Shown in pieces: positions 40,200 to 49,959 of a stretch of DNA of 64,000 bases. Position numbers and translations under genes: made by a program. Source of the stretch: Paragonimus westermani (Eukaryota; Platyhelminthes; Trematoda; Plagiorchiida; Troglotrematidae); assembly GCA_008508345.1 (NCBI GenBank), contig QNGE01001325.1:1-64000 (forward strand), in the 5' to 3' direction. The stretch's first letter is position 1, and every line of letters starts with the position of its first letter. The notes under the pieces are model-generated. The model was not told where the DNA came from. It was given only the letters and a program-made list of their open reading frames with translations, and ran no database searches.

Positions 40200-41000
40200 T
40201 ACAACGCTCCCATTTTGACGGTGAAAAATTCAGTTTCGATTTTCACTTGATTGCTCTTGCTGTTGACTCTGTTGATTTTTCTAATCAAATTAAATGACCC
40301 TATCTTGTTGGTAATTCTATTTCACATGCATACACTGTGGACAGTAGCAGCGTGAAATCATTTATCCCTATTGACTTCACAAATTATTTATAGACGGCGG
40401 TTACCCTGGTAGTCGGCATTCACATGATTTCGATTTTCATTTTTATCCAACTGTTTGAACCCCTAAGCGACGACTTCCGTCCTATGGAAATTTGATTGGT
40501 TTAAAATTAGTTGTATGTCCAAGTGTGATCAGAATTTACGGAGTGTTACTCCGGAGATTATCAAATGGTTTGCGTATCCTCATTTTTTTCAAAATATGAA
40601 ACTTTAGGAAGCTTCTGTCAAAGGTATCACTGAACGTTCCTTGACAATTATTGGTTCTTATTAACTCACACTTTCTGATTCCCAGTCAGGTGTTAACAGT
40701 TGATATGTCTCACCTATTGTTCGTGAGCTGTTGATTGTTAGTTTAAAATGCACCAGACTTTTGAACATCCCTCTTTCAGTACTTTCGGGTGCAAACAGAT
40801 AAAAATTGTGCAACCGGCTCCCTCAGTGTGTGAAAGTTTCTGATGGTATTCATAACACACCAATCTCGCTTGAATTCGAAGGCAAACTCATTTTTATGAA
40901 GTGATAGATAATGTCTTTCAGGTTAGCTGAACACCTTGGGGAAACAGCTAATCAACTAGTAGAAGAGATATCAGCAACTTTGTAGTCTTCCACTTGGGCT
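40200..41000 (+). pseudogene. G3 protease and linker remnant
   Basis: Weak blocks include AYTVDSSSVKSFIPI (about 40330-40375, with the expected active-site D-S-G altered) and LLIVSLKCTRLLNIP (about 40730-40775). The call relies on order between gag and RT. Confidence 0.35.
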
Positions 41001-41009
41001 ATTCCCATT

Positions 41010-41660
41010 GTGACTTCGTTTGAACGCGACGGTAAAACTCAACAAATTTTCAGTGAGTGTCGACCCACTCTCAAAAGATTCCTTTCGCAGAGAGTTTGTG
41101 CCACTGCTGAACCAAAGAACATCCTGCATCAATCTGCTGGTTCAAAATATTTTTCCAAGCTTTATTTAAAAGACGTTTTTCGACATATTCCACTTGATGA
41201 GGATACCAATGCTTTGACAGCCACCATTACTCCTTTCAGACGGTTTCGTTATAATTTTCTGCCATTTTATCTGATTGTATCGCTGGTTATACTTGAAGAT
41301 GCTGTGAATACCAGTACTCCCAATCCAGAAGGTAATTCCGTCCGTCATGATGATGTTATTGTGCACTCGTCAAACATGTCTATTCACGACGAACGACTGT
41401 ATGCTCTACTCGAACGTTCTACCTCTTTAAACGTTGCTAAGAATTCTTACACATTCTTTTTAATGCACCTAAGTTGCCGTGTTTAAAATTTCTCGTTACC
41501 GAGAATGATTATTGTCCGCTGTGTGATCATTTTTTAATTCTGTCCAAGGTATCCATTTCAACGACTTTTGATGAGTTTCCTTCATTAATGGGTTCGCTTC
41601 GTTATTATTGTTGGTTTATTAGCAGTTTCGTTGTTTCGGCGAAACATCAGTCTTACTGAG
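41010..41660 (+). pseudogene. G3 reverse transcriptase
   Basis: A 158-codon open stretch (41010-41486) carries the RT fingers and palm: SKLYLKDVFRHIPLDED around motif A, RYNFLPFYLIVS around motif B, and VRHDDVIVHSSN, where motif C keeps the two aspartates but has R-H before them. After a frame change at about 41474 comes the thumb (PSLMGSLRYYCWFISSF). Motif A has lost its canonical aspartate context, so activity is unlikely even without the frameshift. Confidence 0.75.
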
Positions 41661-41679
41661 AACAATTTTATGTGGACTA

Positions 41680-42095
41680 ACTTACATGAACAAACTCTCC
41701 GACTTCTGTTGAATTTTCTGTCTTCTGATAGGGTATTACCTACGATTTCCCCAATGTTACCCTCAACATTGATTACTGGTGCCTCATCTAGAACAAGACA
41801 GTCATCCTGATATTTGCATTTCTAGACGTCTCAGCAGACCGTGGATATGCGCAAACACCGAAGAAGGCACTGAGGGTTCAAAGGGCGGTTATCATACCTC
41901 ACGGATACTTGTTTGGTGTTCACTTCAAAATGGTCATTGATAATGCGGCTTCTAAATTCCCGAAAAAATCCCCTGCTCGCTCCTCTGTGGCAGTAGCTTA
42001 GCAGTGGTCTGTTACTTTGAGTGTGTGGACGTATAATTTGCATCATCGTAGTAAAAAATTCATTCTCGATGTTGACCATTTATCTCGGCATGCTG
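41680..42095 (+). pseudogene. G3 RNase H
   Basis: LPSTLITGASS (about 41758-41790) is the RNase H entry with G in place of the usual D. Later blocks are GVHFKMVIDNAASKF and KKSPARSSVAVA, a stop, then WTYNLHHRSKKFILDVDHLS (to about 42095), the usual end of this domain before integrase. Confidence 0.65.
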
Positions 42096-42178
42096 ATTCC
42101 AGGAAGGTTGGTGACTCAAAGTGTCTACAGAATTGACAACTTCCTCTCTCTTTCTAATTTGTTTCGTAGTACTCGGAA

Positions 42179-42620
42179 GTGCTACTACGCAATCTTAGGT
42201 TCTACAAACCTCGTGATAACATTTGTGTTACTCCCGACAGGCTATTTTGCCCTGGCGATAAGAATTTTACTTCCGTCACATTACGATTCGCTGTACTAGA
42301 TAGTTTACAATCCAGTTATTTGGGCATTGAAAAGGTGAAGTCGTATGACCTGTTGGTGGCCAGGAGTGAATGCTGAACTGTGTAACATTTCCAGAGGTTG
42401 TGGTTGGTGTATACATAAAGCACAACCGTTAGCAGCAAAATTGACACCGTGGCCAATGAGTTGGGAGACGTGGCAACGAATACAAGCTGACTGTTGTGGT
42501 CTACTCTTAGATTAATATTATGGGTCGATTATTCGTTATTCGTGTTCGCCCTGGCCAGAAGTTTATTTCACGTTGTCAGTAACTGCAGACTTTATTTTGA
42601 TTGCGTTGTGAAAAACGTCA
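42179..42620 (+). pseudogene. G3 integrase N-terminal zinc finger and start of core
   Basis: ICVTPDRLFCPGDKNF and LRFAVLDSLQSSYLGIE (42230-42335) lead into the finger. After a frame change come TCWWPGVNAEL, CNISRGCGWCIHKAQP and WPMSWETWQRIQAD (to about 42490), then a core-like SPWPEVYFT with a stop before it. The first histidine of the HHCC set is replaced (SYLG rather than HLG), while the CxxC is present. The catalytic core beyond 42.62 kb is too decayed to trace. Confidence 0.6.
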
Positions 42621-42850
42621 GTCTTGAATATGTCCATCACAGACATGTCGATCAGCTTGTTCATCACTTACACATTTCTACCTTTGTTGTACCTATTGCT
42701 GTTACCCATGTTTCTGAATCTGTTCCAGGTTCAAGTACCTTGGTTGAAGATGCGACTGGTAAGGGACTATCACGGTTGTGACTGTCTGAGCACCTCGGAA
42801 ATAAACAACGCAAAATCGATGCCAATCCTAGTTTCCATTTAAAATGTGAC

Positions 42851-43720
42851 GAATGTGAGGATTGTTATTGAACCAATTTCTCATCACTGCTGTTTCATTA
42901 AATACTGACAATAATTTCACTCGATAAATAAGTAGCTGGATTTCACAGTTCAAGTTGTTATTAACACTGCGTCGATACTAGTTTTGGGCTTGTGCTCAGT
43001 CAATTACGTCATTGTCGTATTGCTGGATTCATCACAAGTTAACTCCACAACAAAACCGCTCGTCAACTTCTTAGTGACTAGGTTGTCACTATGAATCTAT
43101 GTTCTCGCCTGATATATATTTATGAGGTTCAACATCGATTTTCTAATTACATACAACGTACAGGCTGCTTATTTTGCAGAGGTTGGAAATTTGGATTGTC
43201 TATTGCTGTAACCATTCTCGATTACTCGAATGAGTTCGATTTTCGATAGGAGAAATCCCTTTCAATTTTTTTACTGTTGTTATGTCTGAAAGACGGACTG
43301 TTAACAAAATACGTAGTTTCCCGGAAATAAACACTCCTGGTACAGCTTCCACATATTCCCGGCATGTTTTAACCATAGCACTATTTGGTCTACTACACTT
43401 TGTACAGCAATTTTGCGTGATTTCCAAACTAATCATTTGGACGTAGAAAAATGAACACATTGGCACATTCGATATATCAGTAGCCACAGATTGAGGACGA
43501 TATCACTCAAACGCCACGTAATCGTGTCAGTGGCACATGTGAAAGTCATCTGTTTCATCGGGGTGGATTGTATGACCGTTTTAATGTTAACTTCGGCAGC
43601 TCGTAAATGTTTATTGTGAAGCATTTCTGCCCTACTTCAATCGTTTTGACTAGAGGTGTGTTTCATGACCTCATGGTGCGCCAAATTCACAATTACTGCA
43701 TTTTGTAGGACATCTAACAA
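42851..43720. other. Unassigned spacer between G3 and PLE-A
   Basis: Minus-strand open stretches (43624-43200) show no known domain. The end of G3 may lie here but I see no LTR. Confidence 0.3.
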
Positions 43721-43730
43721 CTAGGTATTC
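43721..43730. repeat. Probable target-site duplication of PLE-A, left
   Basis: ctaggtattc here is repeated exactly at 45179-45188, bracketing PLE-A. The right copy overlaps the last three bases of the inverted repeat. Confidence 0.55.
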
Positions 43731-43758
43731 AACGATTCGAATAGACCCATGAGTTCAT

Positions 43759-43937
43759 TAGAAGACAAAGGTGATTTTGGCGAACAGTCTGTTTTCGGTT
43801 ATTCATCATCGGGCCAATTACATAACATTTTATACCATCATGGTTGTCAAGCGAGAAGAAATCAAGAGCAATTAGTCACATAACTACATCAAACGGTTGT
43901 GAATTGGACGACAATTAAGTAACAAAATTGACCTCCG
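43759..43937 (-). repeat. PLE-A terminal repeat, sense copy (3' side)
   Basis: 179 bp, reverse complement of 45003-45181 with three mismatches by eye. Its inner end includes the last codons of the ORF (PEVNFVT and the TAA stop), and the rest is the 3' untranslated part. Confidence 0.9.
43777..43817 (-). ncRNA. Hammerhead-ribozyme-like motif, left (probably inactivated)
   Basis: Minus strand: stem I strands TTGGC and GCCAA, GAAA, and a stem III hairpin AACA-GAC-TGTT before the cleavage-site C are all present. The core heptamer reads CCGATGA instead of CTGATGA, a change in an essential core base. It is in sense orientation to the PLE-A ORF, downstream of its stop. Confidence 0.5.
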
Positions 43938-45024
43938 GAGTTGTCAAGTGGGTAATGGGGGGCCATGGTAACCGTAGGGTCTGAACAAATTTCTTCTGAG
44001 CGCACAACTGTGGATTGCGCAACCGGATTCCGATCGCTTCCGCGGTGGCCAGAATACGAAATTTGACTCCTCTAGATTGACGGCTGGGCAGGCGGTAAAT
44101 GGGCTGGAAAGCCACTTCTGGGGAGATTTGGTGCCCTGTGTCTACAAGGTGCGCCAGAATTGCACTCGAAATGGACTTCACCTCGCCCTTAGCTAGCCAA
44201 GTGGGGTGGTGCTCACGTATCCTCTGAGAAAGGCGCCTGGTTGTGCGACCGACGTAACTTGCTCCACAGGAGCATTTGAAGGAGTAAACACAAAATGAAG
44301 TCACACATTTAGGCAACGTATCTTTGAGTTGTACGTGGACTACCGGGTTTGATCCGAATGTGATTCGCAGTTGTGCCGCATTGTAGGTCTTTTCAATTGC
44401 GTTACGTATTCTGCGAGTCACCAATTCGGCCAAGGCCTCGCCTTTGTAAGCTAGCGTCATGTAAACGGACTTCTTTTCCGCAGATAGGAGCTTAACTTTT
44501 GGTTCTGTCAGTTCCATATGTTTATCCACGAATTTTACAGGATAAGAGTTCTCTGCGAGTATCCGCCGTAAAAAGACCATTTCTGTTTCAATCATGTCAT
44601 CAGTACATATCCTCATAGCTCTGTGTGTTAAACTACGAACGAGGTTTCTCTTCTGTCTGAGCGGTACGTAACTGAAAAAATGAGTATACTGGCCGTTCCA
44701 AGTCCCCTTCCTGTGAATACCCCTCTGAAGTGAACCATCTGTACGACGATTCAGTGCCACATCCAGAAAGGATATTTGTCTATCTTTCTCGGCCTCAAGT
44801 GTAAAGTTGAGATTAGGATGTGCCTTGTTCGCCTCCGCGAATAGGCAGTTTAGATCCATAGTTTCGTCAACCACACAGATGATGTCGTCCATGTACCTTT
44901 TGTAGAGAGCGCTATTGTCAATAATCCCACGTAGCGTAGTTCTTTCTAACATTGCCATGAAGATATCTGCTAACAGTGGGCCTAACGGTGACCCCTTCGC
45001 AACGGAGGTCAATTTTGTTACTTA
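43915..45024 (-). CDS. PLE-A reverse transcriptase (C-terminal part) with GIY-YIG endonuclease
   Basis: An uninterrupted frame runs from just after a stop at 45022-45024 to TAA at 43915-43917, and the first confidently element-derived codons start near 45003. Residue positions count from the TTG at 45012. RT motif B reads AKGSPLGPLLADIFMAML (residues 5-22) and motif C the catalytic YMDD (RYMDDIICV, about 39-47). The thumb and linker follow (LPFLD-like ISFLDVALNRR, RNLVRSLTHRAMRICT, RILAENSYPVKFV). The GIY-YIG domain begins near residue 235 (FCVYSFKCSCGASYVGRTTR, SQRIREHHPTWL) and continues through AILAHLVDTGHQI. In the full family the protein makes target-primed cDNA and nicks DNA. Motifs 1 to A are missing by 5' truncation and there is no ATG, so this copy cannot make an active RT alone. 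Confidence 0.9.
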
Positions 45025-45181
45025 ATTGTCGTCCAATTCACAACCGTTTGATGTAGTTATGTGACTAATTGCTCTTGATTTCTTCTTGCTTTACAACCAT
45101 GATGGTATAAAATGTTATGTAATTGGCCTGATGATGAATAACCGAAAACAGACTGTTCGCCAAAATCACCTTTGTCTTCTA
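45003..45181 (+). repeat. PLE-A terminal repeat, inverted copy (5' side)
   Basis: 179 bp inverted partner of 43759-43937. It joins the RT ORF at motif B, so the junction is an inversion breakpoint as well as the 5' truncation point. The codons before TSVAKGSPLG come from antisense repeat sequence. Confidence 0.9.
45123..45163 (+). ncRNA. Hammerhead-ribozyme-like motif, right
   Basis: Plus strand: stem I 5' strand TTGGC (45123-45127), core CTGATGA (45128-45134), a nine-base stem II region (45135-45143), and GAAA (45144-45147). Stem III is AACA/TGTT with loop GAC (45147-45157), followed by cleavage-site C (45158) and stem I 3' strand GCCAA (45159-45163). Stems I and III pair perfectly and the site reads UUC, an allowed NUH triplet. 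The weak point is stem II, where the first position would be a U-C mismatch. Hammerhead motifs are reported in PLE terminal repeats, which supports the reading. Activity is uncertain. Confidence 0.55.
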
Positions 45182-45188
45182 GGTATTC
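45179..45188. repeat. Probable target-site duplication of PLE-A, right
   Basis: Exact copy of 43721-43730 (ctaggtattc) at the outer edge of the inverted copy. Confidence 0.55.
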
Positions 45189-46800
45189 CTTGTGTATCGG
45201 CTGTCGGTAACGGCCGTTAATTTAAACACATACTGGAAGGTGGATAGAGTGAATTGGGTTGTCGGTATTTGTTGACTGTATCCAGATAGGCTCAGTCAAA
45301 TGGACCAGCTAAACATTTCGTACACACAACATCTTCAACATCTAATGCATCCTGTTTTGGTAAGCTCTACAGAGATGTTAATATTTTTTTCATGCAGTGC
45401 AGTAATGTAATCATACGACAACGGGAGAAAATGTAGCTAACTTATTCACTTAGGGTGTTTGAGTTGGCAGTCGCTATAGTCGTCTTTATCATGTCAGCGA
45501 ACTTCAACTTCCAGTGGAATAGTACCAAATAATCTCGGTGTTCACATGTGTCAGATATTCTGTTTGACAGATAAGTCTGTGCACCGCAGACATGTTGATC
45601 ATTTTGTGTATAATTCACTTTACAAAAGTGACATACGGCGTGCCACTACGTTTGTGAGTGTGATTCAGATTTGAGTTCCGTTACTGAACAAGTGCCTGTA
45701 GCTGAGTCGACGCAAACAAGGACTTTCAAGCGTCTGAGGAAGTGGGAGAAGTGTCATCATTACAACAACCGGGGCTTCCATCTAACTTGGGGCTTATGCA
45801 TTGTTTTAACTGCTAGTTGGGCGTTGTCCTCATCAGCGTTTAACTGCATATATACTTGCGCTGTACATACGTCTGACTAAGTTACAACGTTGTTGGCTCA
45901 CGCGCTGTGTTATCACCATTCCATGAAAGCTAGTTCCTTTTTCCCTTGTGCACATTTGTAAGCAGTAATTCATAGTTCGAATTACCACAAGACTTTGAAC
46001 TTCGAGCATCCACAATGTGTTCAATGTTATAAAAGTTTCATAGCTTCGAAGAACACTGAGTACCTTCTGTGACATTGTTCATCATTCTTACGGTTATTCA
46101 TATTCTCGGTATTCATCAAATTAATGGCTAATATCCTCGTGTGTGGTTTATATCTCACGTTTTCTTTTTAAGTTCAGTTTTCAAGCGATTTTGTGGGAAT
46201 GTTAGTTTTGCTGCAAGATAGGTTTGGAGAGGCAGGTGTGGCATCTCTTTTTGCGTGCACGAGATTATCTTATGAACAATAAATTTTTAGATGGAACAAA
46301 CTAGTATCGCCTAATTTAGTGACGTCTTTGATTAGACAAATTAGTTTGCCAGGATCTTGACCCTTATCACGGAAAAGGGACTGAGACCACAGGCAGAAAC
46401 ACACTCACTGGGTTGCTGCTCTGTGAAGACAAATATGTTGTCTGGCGAGGAGTGGAATTTCTTACTGTGTACATTTTCTTGTTGTGACCTTACAAACCGC
46501 TATCGTTCGCAAAAGTGAACAGTTCTTTTGAAAGGAGGGAAATGTTTGATAATTGAGTCAGCATGAAGTCCTCAGTACACAGAAGGATAATGGATGGGTA
46601 GTTCAGATTGTTGCATATACACAAGATTTTGAAGACCTACCTACTATCTACCATCGCGTCTGATCAAACTCACCGAATCGCATGTTTTGTCGAGGACCTC
46701 CGTGAGTTCGAAAACAATGTACTCTGTTGGTGCGCATTAATTACAAACAAATGTTCCTATGTATGAGGATAACAGTTCAGTTCATAATGTTTATTTAACA
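45189..46800. other. Unassigned spacer
   Basis: No domain recognised. The upstream RT of PLE-D could lie in the last few hundred bases but shows no motif. Confidence 0.3.
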
Positions 46801-46807
46801 GTTTCTC

Positions 46808-47340
46808 TTGATCATCTTGGGATCTAGTTTCTTATGTACAAAGAACGATCGGTCTAATTTTGGAAGAACTGCCTTTAAGCAGGTTGGCGGTGTAACTATT
46901 GGCATTTTTCAGAGTCCAGTTTTAGCGAGTGCATTTTGCAGAATGTTTGGAAATAAAAGTTCAGACAGGACTTCGGTTACTACATTCTAAAAAAAGGTAT
47001 ATCAGTGGTGTGTTGAACTTTACTTGCCGTCATCATTCCTTTCTATTCTTAGTCTCGTGAATTCCATAAGTTTTAATTTATCCAACACTCATGTGACCAG
47101 GTCGACCAGTGTTTCTAGAAGCTTCGCTTACAACTCGTCACAACGACACACTAAGACAGTGGTAGTGGCCGATATCTTCAGTTTTTGGCTTCGTATCCAC
47201 AGTTTTTGCATATGGATATACGTGTGGCTGCGGTTGAAACATTGACGGCCAGAGCCAGGAGAATTTGCACAAATGACACGAGGAACAGTTGCTAACAGCT
47301 GCAATATGTGCTAGCGGATACACACAGAAATTTACGCTCG
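46808..47340 (+). pseudogene. Penelope-like element PLE-D, RT and linker fragments
   Basis: LCTKNDRSNFGRTAFKQVGG followed by VTIGIFQSPVLASAF (46808-46990) is a decayed PLE motif B region: the family's AMGSPL-type core is altered to IGIFQSPV. SFLSILSLVNSISFNLS (about 47030-47080) matches the block after the catalytic aspartates. VETLTARARRICTNDT (about 47233-47280) is the PLE linker, interrupted by a stop soon after. No endonuclease or terminal repeats were found. It is close to neither PLE-A nor PLE-B in sequence. Confidence 0.6.
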
Positions 47341-47599
47341 TCCAAAGCAAGAAGTCTGTAAGATATTCAGTCCCCACAGACTGGATATGTCCACGAAACT
47401 AAGGTTCAGATGAGACTATTTGTCTGACCTGATGCATCGTCAGACTTAGATGACTGCCGTTCACACATGACTTGTAGTTGGTTGGTGCTTGTTGCCATCA
47501 GTTCGGGGAGTTCACTACTAGAATGCTAGGTGTGATAAGTGAACTTGTTCTCTCGTGTGTTGTTTATTAGGTCACGTGAGGTTGTAATTATACAGGCAG

Positions 47600-47705
47600 G
47601 ATGGCTCGATAGCTCAGCGAATGGCCAAACACCCCCTTAAATGGTTGTTTCGGTCTGTTGTGTGAACAAACAACCAATCTGGCAAACGACTGTGAACCCC
47701 GGCAC
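47600..47705 (+). repeat. tRNA-like repeat with internal hairpin
   Basis: An A-box-like TAGCTCAGCGAATGG (about 47610-47624) and a decayed B box (TGTGAACCCCGG, about 47690-47701) bracket a perfect 9-bp hairpin: TGGTTGTTT at 47642-47650 and AAACAACCA at 47668-47676, 17-nt loop. The extra length makes a functional tRNA unlikely. A SINE head is the better reading. Confidence 0.4.
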
Positions 47706-47858
47706 AAGTGCTCCGTACATCCTATAGACAGGTCACAACGTCGATCCGACCAAATCAGTCATTAATAGTACGGGATACAAACCACAAATTTCTGGCAGCC
47801 ATTCATTATACAAAGACAGCCAATGCCGTCTGCCCACTTGGTAGCGTCGTATTCGAAC

Positions 47859-48118
47859 GGGCTACGGCCGGCCAGCCACGAACAACGCAACGAGTAGACA
47901 AGAAATATATTACCGACACGTGGAATCGACGAGAGCGAGCGAAGAGCGAGATGAAACGTTAGTTCAGGAAAACGTCAAGCGAGCAGGCACCGGAGCCGAA
48001 CGTTCGAGTGCTCGGATAATTTGCCGGTAACCAAACTCGTTCAAACAAACATTCAAAATAGTACAAATGTTAACTGTAACTTTAACGCATGTAGCAATAA
48101 ACAAATAGGGTCGCTACA
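47859..48118 (-). repeat. G4 3' LTR
   Basis: 260 bp identical, by my reading, to 52765-53024. On the minus strand it starts TGTAGCGACC. The expected terminal CA is not present here: the base beyond the shared part is G on the minus strand (47858), while the right copy has the A (52764). An AATAAA lies on the opposite (plus) strand and is probably coincidental. Confidence 0.85.
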
Positions 48119-48565
48119 GAGCTCCCATGCAGGAAGACAACCACAGTGTTGACTTCGATAATGGAGGAGTTTTTCAGTCAACCGGAACCATTGACTCGAG
48201 CATAAATGATCCAATTTACTCCTGTCACACAGCTCGCATCCACGTCCGGTGGAAGGGGAAGGGAAAACAACTGAAACTGGTTGAGAGGGCACGGTTGGGC
48301 AGGTTAATAATTGTAGGCAGTGGGGGAATTTGGAACAGACACGTTGTGGTCGGCCTAGTAGGGTCGTAGCTTCGTTCACGTCCATCGTAGGCGATCTTCA
48401 CAGGAATTCGAGCTTCCCAGCGTCTTCTCAGAATGCACGCACTCAGTGCCTCATGTAGATGATGTATGGTTATTTCCAGGTATCTGGAACGTACAGTGCT
48501 CATAAATTGAAAACGATAACCTAACCAGGCTTCTGATTCCATCGCGTCCGACAATATCAGGCTTT
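48119..48565 (-). other. G4 3' untranslated region
   Basis: Between the integrase tail and the 3' LTR. Open frames on both strands show no domain. Confidence 0.5.
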
Positions 48566-49864
48566 CCTTTAATTTTCAAAAGAAAACGTCTTGTCGACTG
48601 TCTGCTGTGGGTCGGGCCATCTAAGATCAACTTGGTGAGGAAGTGTAACGTTCACGTAATCTGCGAATCGCACTGGCCTCCACAAATCTCGCCCGCGTTT
48701 GCTCTGGGGGCTTGGCGCCGTCGAGACAGGCGGAGTTGCAAATGAAACCGAATCTGTACCAACGCTAGGTGATGTGCCAACCGAAGAGGGCGTTGCTGCT
48801 CGCGACTCAGTTTTCTTTATCGGGTACCTCTATAAACGCTGGCTCTAGTCCATCGATAGAGATCATCTCGCGTTTACCATTGCGTTCCAATACAAAAGTC
48901 TTAGCATAGCGTGCGAGTACGCGGAACGGTCCAGTATACGGCGGGTGCAAAGATCGGTGAGGAGTAACCGCACGAACCAAAACATGAGAACGAGTTGACA
49001 GACGAGGATATACGTACGTTGGCGTCGTCTGTTCTCTTGGTGGGGTCGGTCGGAGTCGTCTCATGTGTTGGGCTAACCGATCACCGTAATCCGCGAAGTT
49101 GATGGATCCCGTTGCGTGCGGAGCAACCAACTCGCCGTGTAAATGTAAGGAGCACCCATAGACTAACTGGGCAGGGTTGGTGTGCAGGTCTGCCCTCGGC
49201 GTGTTACGGACACCTGACAAGACTAGTGGCAAAACCTCGTGTCATGAGGGGTTGTTGCTAGCGGACAGTGAACTTTTCAGTTGCAGATAAAAACGCTAAA
49301 CCAACCCGTTGGCTGCCGGGTGGTAGGCTGTCGTGCGATTTTTGCTACAGCCTAGTGAGTTGAGAAGTGATGTGAAGGCCGAGTCAAAATGTGACTCGTG
49401 ATCAATAGTCACTACAGCAGGGCAACCAAACTGAGCGACCCAACGTTCCAAGAATGCCCGTGAAACGGTTTCCGACGAGCAATTCGGAATTGGTACAGCT
49501 TCTGGCCAACGTGCAAACCTGTCTACGCATATCAGGATGTAAGTATACCCATCCGTGGGCGGCAGGGGTCCTACCAGGTCGATATGCACATGATAGAGAC
49601 GCTCATCGGGGGCTACAGGGCTTCCCACTGGTGTACGCGTGTAACGATGGATCCTAAACCGCTGGTAGTGTATGCACGCTTCCGCTCACGTGCGGACGTT
49701 GCGCCAGACGAAGCACTGTGTGCCATTTTGTCTATTGAACGTACACCAGGGTGAGACATGTTGTGCAACGTATCGAAAATTTGGTGGCGGAAGGTTAATG
49801 GAATAACCGGACGAGGGATGCCTCGTGAAGTGTCACAAACAATCGTACCACCGGAGGAATTCAT
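48566..49864 (-). pseudogene. G4 integrase
   Basis: Integrase inserts the cDNA. The N-terminal zinc region starts HNMSHPGVRS (49864-49735), then shifts frame. The catalytic core (49628-49296) has HIDLVGPLP with the first aspartate and VVTIDHESHFDS with the second. The glutamate expected after YHPAANGLV is replaced by a TAG stop at 49296-49298. After the stop the frame continues to 48807 with the C-terminal GPY/F-like module (PPYTGPFRVLAR, KTFVLERNGKREMISIDGLE). A further shift near 48.82 kb leads into a proline- and serine-rich tail ending RPVRFADYVNV (to about 48566). It is non-functional as it stands. Confidence 0.85.
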
Positions 49865-49959
49865 GGGAACACTTTCTAGCTTAAGGGAACTGGACCGGCG
49901 GAGTTGTTCTATCTCAGGGTCGTTGTTCTGTGCGGCCGATATTGCCTCCAGCTCTACTG

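Larger units (their letters stand above)
39426..42850 (+). mobile_element. Gypsy element G3 (K02A2.6-like), gag to integrase, decayed
   Basis: The most complete member of the array, with gag, zinc knuckles, protease region, RT, RNase H and integrase zinc finger in canonical order. Frameshifts and stops are spread throughout. No LTR pair was recognised around it. Confidence 0.7.
43731..45178 (-). mobile_element. Penelope-like element PLE-A with inverted terminal repeats
   Basis: A minus-strand, 5'-truncated Penelope-like element of about 1.45 kb. It consists of an inverted terminal copy (45181-45003), then the ORF from RT motif B to the GIY-YIG end, then the sense terminal repeat (43937-43759) and a 28-bp tail up to the probable target duplication. 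PLEs are known to carry terminal repeats in direct or inverted orientation and to be 5'-truncated on insertion. The uninterrupted ORF and about 98% repeat identity make it the youngest-looking PLE in the window. Confidence 0.85.

Noticed and set aside
43731..45188. DNA transposon with terminal inverted repeats
   Set aside because: The internal gene is clearly a PLE reverse transcriptase with GIY-YIG, and the repeat includes the ORF's own stop codon.
47708..47962. Plus-strand frame ending in RVDKKYITDTWNRRERAK, also seen at 52653-52868
   Set aside because: Both copies lie in the G4 LTR on the opposite strand to its genes. The shared text is simply the repeated LTR and not a protein family.
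48105..48118. AATAAA on the plus strand near the LTR end as a polyadenylation signal
   Set aside because: It is on the strand opposite to the element's genes.
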